From: Ornithinimicrobium sp.
Lineage (GTDB): Bacteria; Actinomycetota; Actinomycetes; Actinomycetales; Dermatophilaceae
Length of the DNA stretch: 5,741 bases
Assembly: GCA_030145965.1 (NCBI GenBank)
Contig: JASKZT010000177.1
Span: 1 to 5,741, forward strand
Direction: 5' to 3'
Under the pieces are notes generated by a model. The model did not search any database and was not told where the DNA came from. It was given only the letters and a program-made list of their open reading frames with translations. The position numbers and the translations under genes are program-made. Positions 4,620 to 5,741 of this stretch are shown here, one piece after another (position 1 is the stretch's first letter; every line of letters begins with the position of its first letter).

Positions 4620-5741
4620 CCGGCGCCGCCGCGGAGCGCGGCACCGCCGGGGACGTCGACGCTCCCACGCGCCGCGCCGCGGTCATCGTCAACCCCACCA
4701 AGTTCGACGACGTCGGCCGGGTCCGGCGGCGGGTCGAGGAGATCTGCCGGCGGCACGGCTGGGCGGACCCGCTCTGGCTGGAGACCACGGTCGAGGACAC
4801 CGGCGTCGGCCAGACCCGGGAGGCCCTGGCCGCCGGCGTCGACCTGGTGTGCCCGCTGGGCGGCGACGGCACCGTGCGCACCGTCGGCGCCGAGCTCGTC
4901 GGCCAGGAGGTCGCGATGGGGCTGCTGCCCGGCGGCACCGGCAACCTGCTCGCCCGCAACCTCGAGCTCCCCTACGTCTCCCTCGAGCAGTGCCTGGAGA
5001 TCGCGCTGACGGGCGAGGACGCACGGATCGACACCTGCCGGCTCGACCTCGTCCGCCCCACGAGCGCCCAGCTGCAGGCCCGCGTCGAGGACGACGACCC
5101 GGCGGAGAACGTCGACCTCGACGACGCGGTCGACGACCGCACCTCCGAGGCCGTGCGCGAGGAGCACACCTTCCTCGTCATGGCCGGGCTCGGCTTCGAC
5201 GCCGAGGTCATGGCGGGCGTGCCGGAGCGGTTGAAGTCGCGCGTGGGCTGGCTCGCCTACCTCGTCGCGGGCCTGCGCCACCTCAAGGGCCCGCAGTTCA
5301 CCGTCGCCGTGAAGGTCGACGAGGCACCCGTCTTCCGCCGGCGCGTGCGCAGCGTCATGGTCGGCAACGTCGGCAAGCTGCAGGGCGGCATGGAGCTGCT
5401 GCCCGACGCGCTGGCCGACGACGGCAGCGCCGACGCGGTCCTCCTCTCCCCCGAGGGGGTCGTCGGCTGGGCGGCCACCCTCGGACAGCTCGTCACCCGG
5501 CGCCGCATCGGGCACTCCCGGGTCGACCACGTGCAGGGCCGCGAGGTGCGGGTCGTCTCGGACAAGCCGGTCGAGATCGAGATCGACGGCGACACCCTGG
5601 GGTCGGCCATCGCGATGCGCGTGCTCGTGCAGCCCGCGAGCCTGCTCGTGCGGATCCCGCAGGGCCGCGGCGAGGAGGTGCGCGAGAAGATCGACGTGCT
5701 CACCTCGCCGGGCGAGGGTCCGCTCTCGGACGGCCCGGCTC
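4616..5741 (+). CDS. Diacylglycerol kinase family lipid kinase (DgkB/YegS-like), 3' end cut by window edge
   Basis: A soluble, membrane-associated enzyme that phosphorylates diacylglycerol or a related lipid with ATP, probably recycling lipid into phosphatidic acid. The 375 residues visible show the DAGK catalytic fold: VIVNPTKF (23-30), the nucleotide-binding GGDGT (82-86), LLPGGTGNLLARNL (103-116), GLGFDAEV (191-198), VGNVGKLQGGMELLPDA (249-265) and EIDGD (322-326), in the order found in DgkB/YegS/BmrU proteins. A strongly acidic insert (about 157-183, 13 of 27 residues Asp or Glu) separates the nucleotide domain from the C-terminal beta domain. The start is GTG at 4616, overlapping the previous stop by 4 nt; no strong Shine-Dalgarno is seen, so translation probably depends on reinitiation after the small membrane protein. 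No stop is reached, but the conserved domains look complete and only a short tail should be missing. The exact substrate (diacylglycerol, another lipid or a sphingoid base) is not determined by these motifs. Confidence 0.93.
   Translation, partial: MTGAAAERGTAGDVDAPTRRAAVIVNPTKFDDVGRVRRRVEEICRRHGWADPLWLETTVEDTGVGQTREALAAGVDLVCPLGGDGTVRTVGAELVGQEVAMGLLPGGTGNLLARNLELPYVSLEQCLEIALTGEDARIDTCRLDLVRPTSAQLQARVEDDDPAENVDLDDAVDDRTSEAVREEHTFLVMAGLGFDAEVMAGVPERLKSRVGWLAYLVAGLRHLKGPQFTVAVKVDEAPVFRRRVRSVMVGNVGKLQGGMELLPDALADDGSADAVLLSPEGVVGWAATLGQLVTRRRIGHSRVDHVQGREVRVVSDKPVEIEIDGDTLGSAIAMRVLVQPASLLVRIPQGRGEEVREKIDVLTSPGEGPLSDGPA

Noticed and set aside
4604..5530. Minus-strand open frame of 308 codons opposite the lipid kinase
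   Set aside because: The plus strand carries all the DAGK catalytic motifs in order; the minus frame shows only biased composition.
1..5741. Mobile element, phage, CRISPR, toxin-antitoxin or defence system
   Set aside because: No transposase, integrase, repeat array, tRNA or defence-type domain is seen, and base composition looks uniform; every large gene belongs to a recognised chromosomal family.

Overview
The window is very GC-rich, uses G/C-ending codons, GTG starts and tight overlaps, and carries HisKA_3 kinase/NarL regulator genes typical of Actinomycetota. A member of the Micrococcales (for example the Intrasporangiaceae) is a plausible guess, but the sequence alone does not fix the genus. 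There is no RNA gene, insertion sequence, CRISPR array or phage gene. It looks like ordinary chromosomal sequence: a housekeeping locus (serS) next to a signalling/transport cassette.

Layout, left to right. Positions 1-824 (minus) hold an ABC transporter ATPase of the NatA/YhaQ exporter type, cut by the left edge. A 106-nt gap follows (825-930) with a probable promoter and one copy of an imperfect palindrome. Positions 931-1605 (minus) encode a NarL/LuxR-type response regulator, and 1602-2999 (minus) its membrane-bound HisKA_3 sensor kinase, joined by a 4-nt GTGA overlap. The 67-nt gap 3000-3066 holds the kinase promoter and a second copy of the palindrome. Positions 3067-4350 (minus) encode seryl-tRNA synthetase. 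The divergent intergenic region 4351-4442 appears to hold two back-to-back promoters. On the plus strand, 4443-4619 encodes a 58-residue single-span membrane protein, coupled by another GTGA overlap to a diacylglycerol/lipid kinase (4616 to beyond the right edge).

How the genes fit together: the kinase, regulator and ABC ATPase all read leftwards in the order sensor, regulator, exporter ATPase. This is a common actinobacterial arrangement in which a two-component system controls an ABC-2 exporter; the permease would lie beyond the left edge. The most useful observation is a 24-nt imperfect palindrome, 20/24 identical between copies, present only upstream of the kinase and upstream of the ABC gene. 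It is placed as expected for an operator of the response regulator, with autoregulation of the kinase-regulator operon and control of the exporter. A second observation is that the kinase, serS and the small membrane protein each have a TANNNT -10 hexamer 6-7 nt before the ATG, which predicts leaderless mRNAs. I do not see a wholly novel system; the signals worth following are regulatory.
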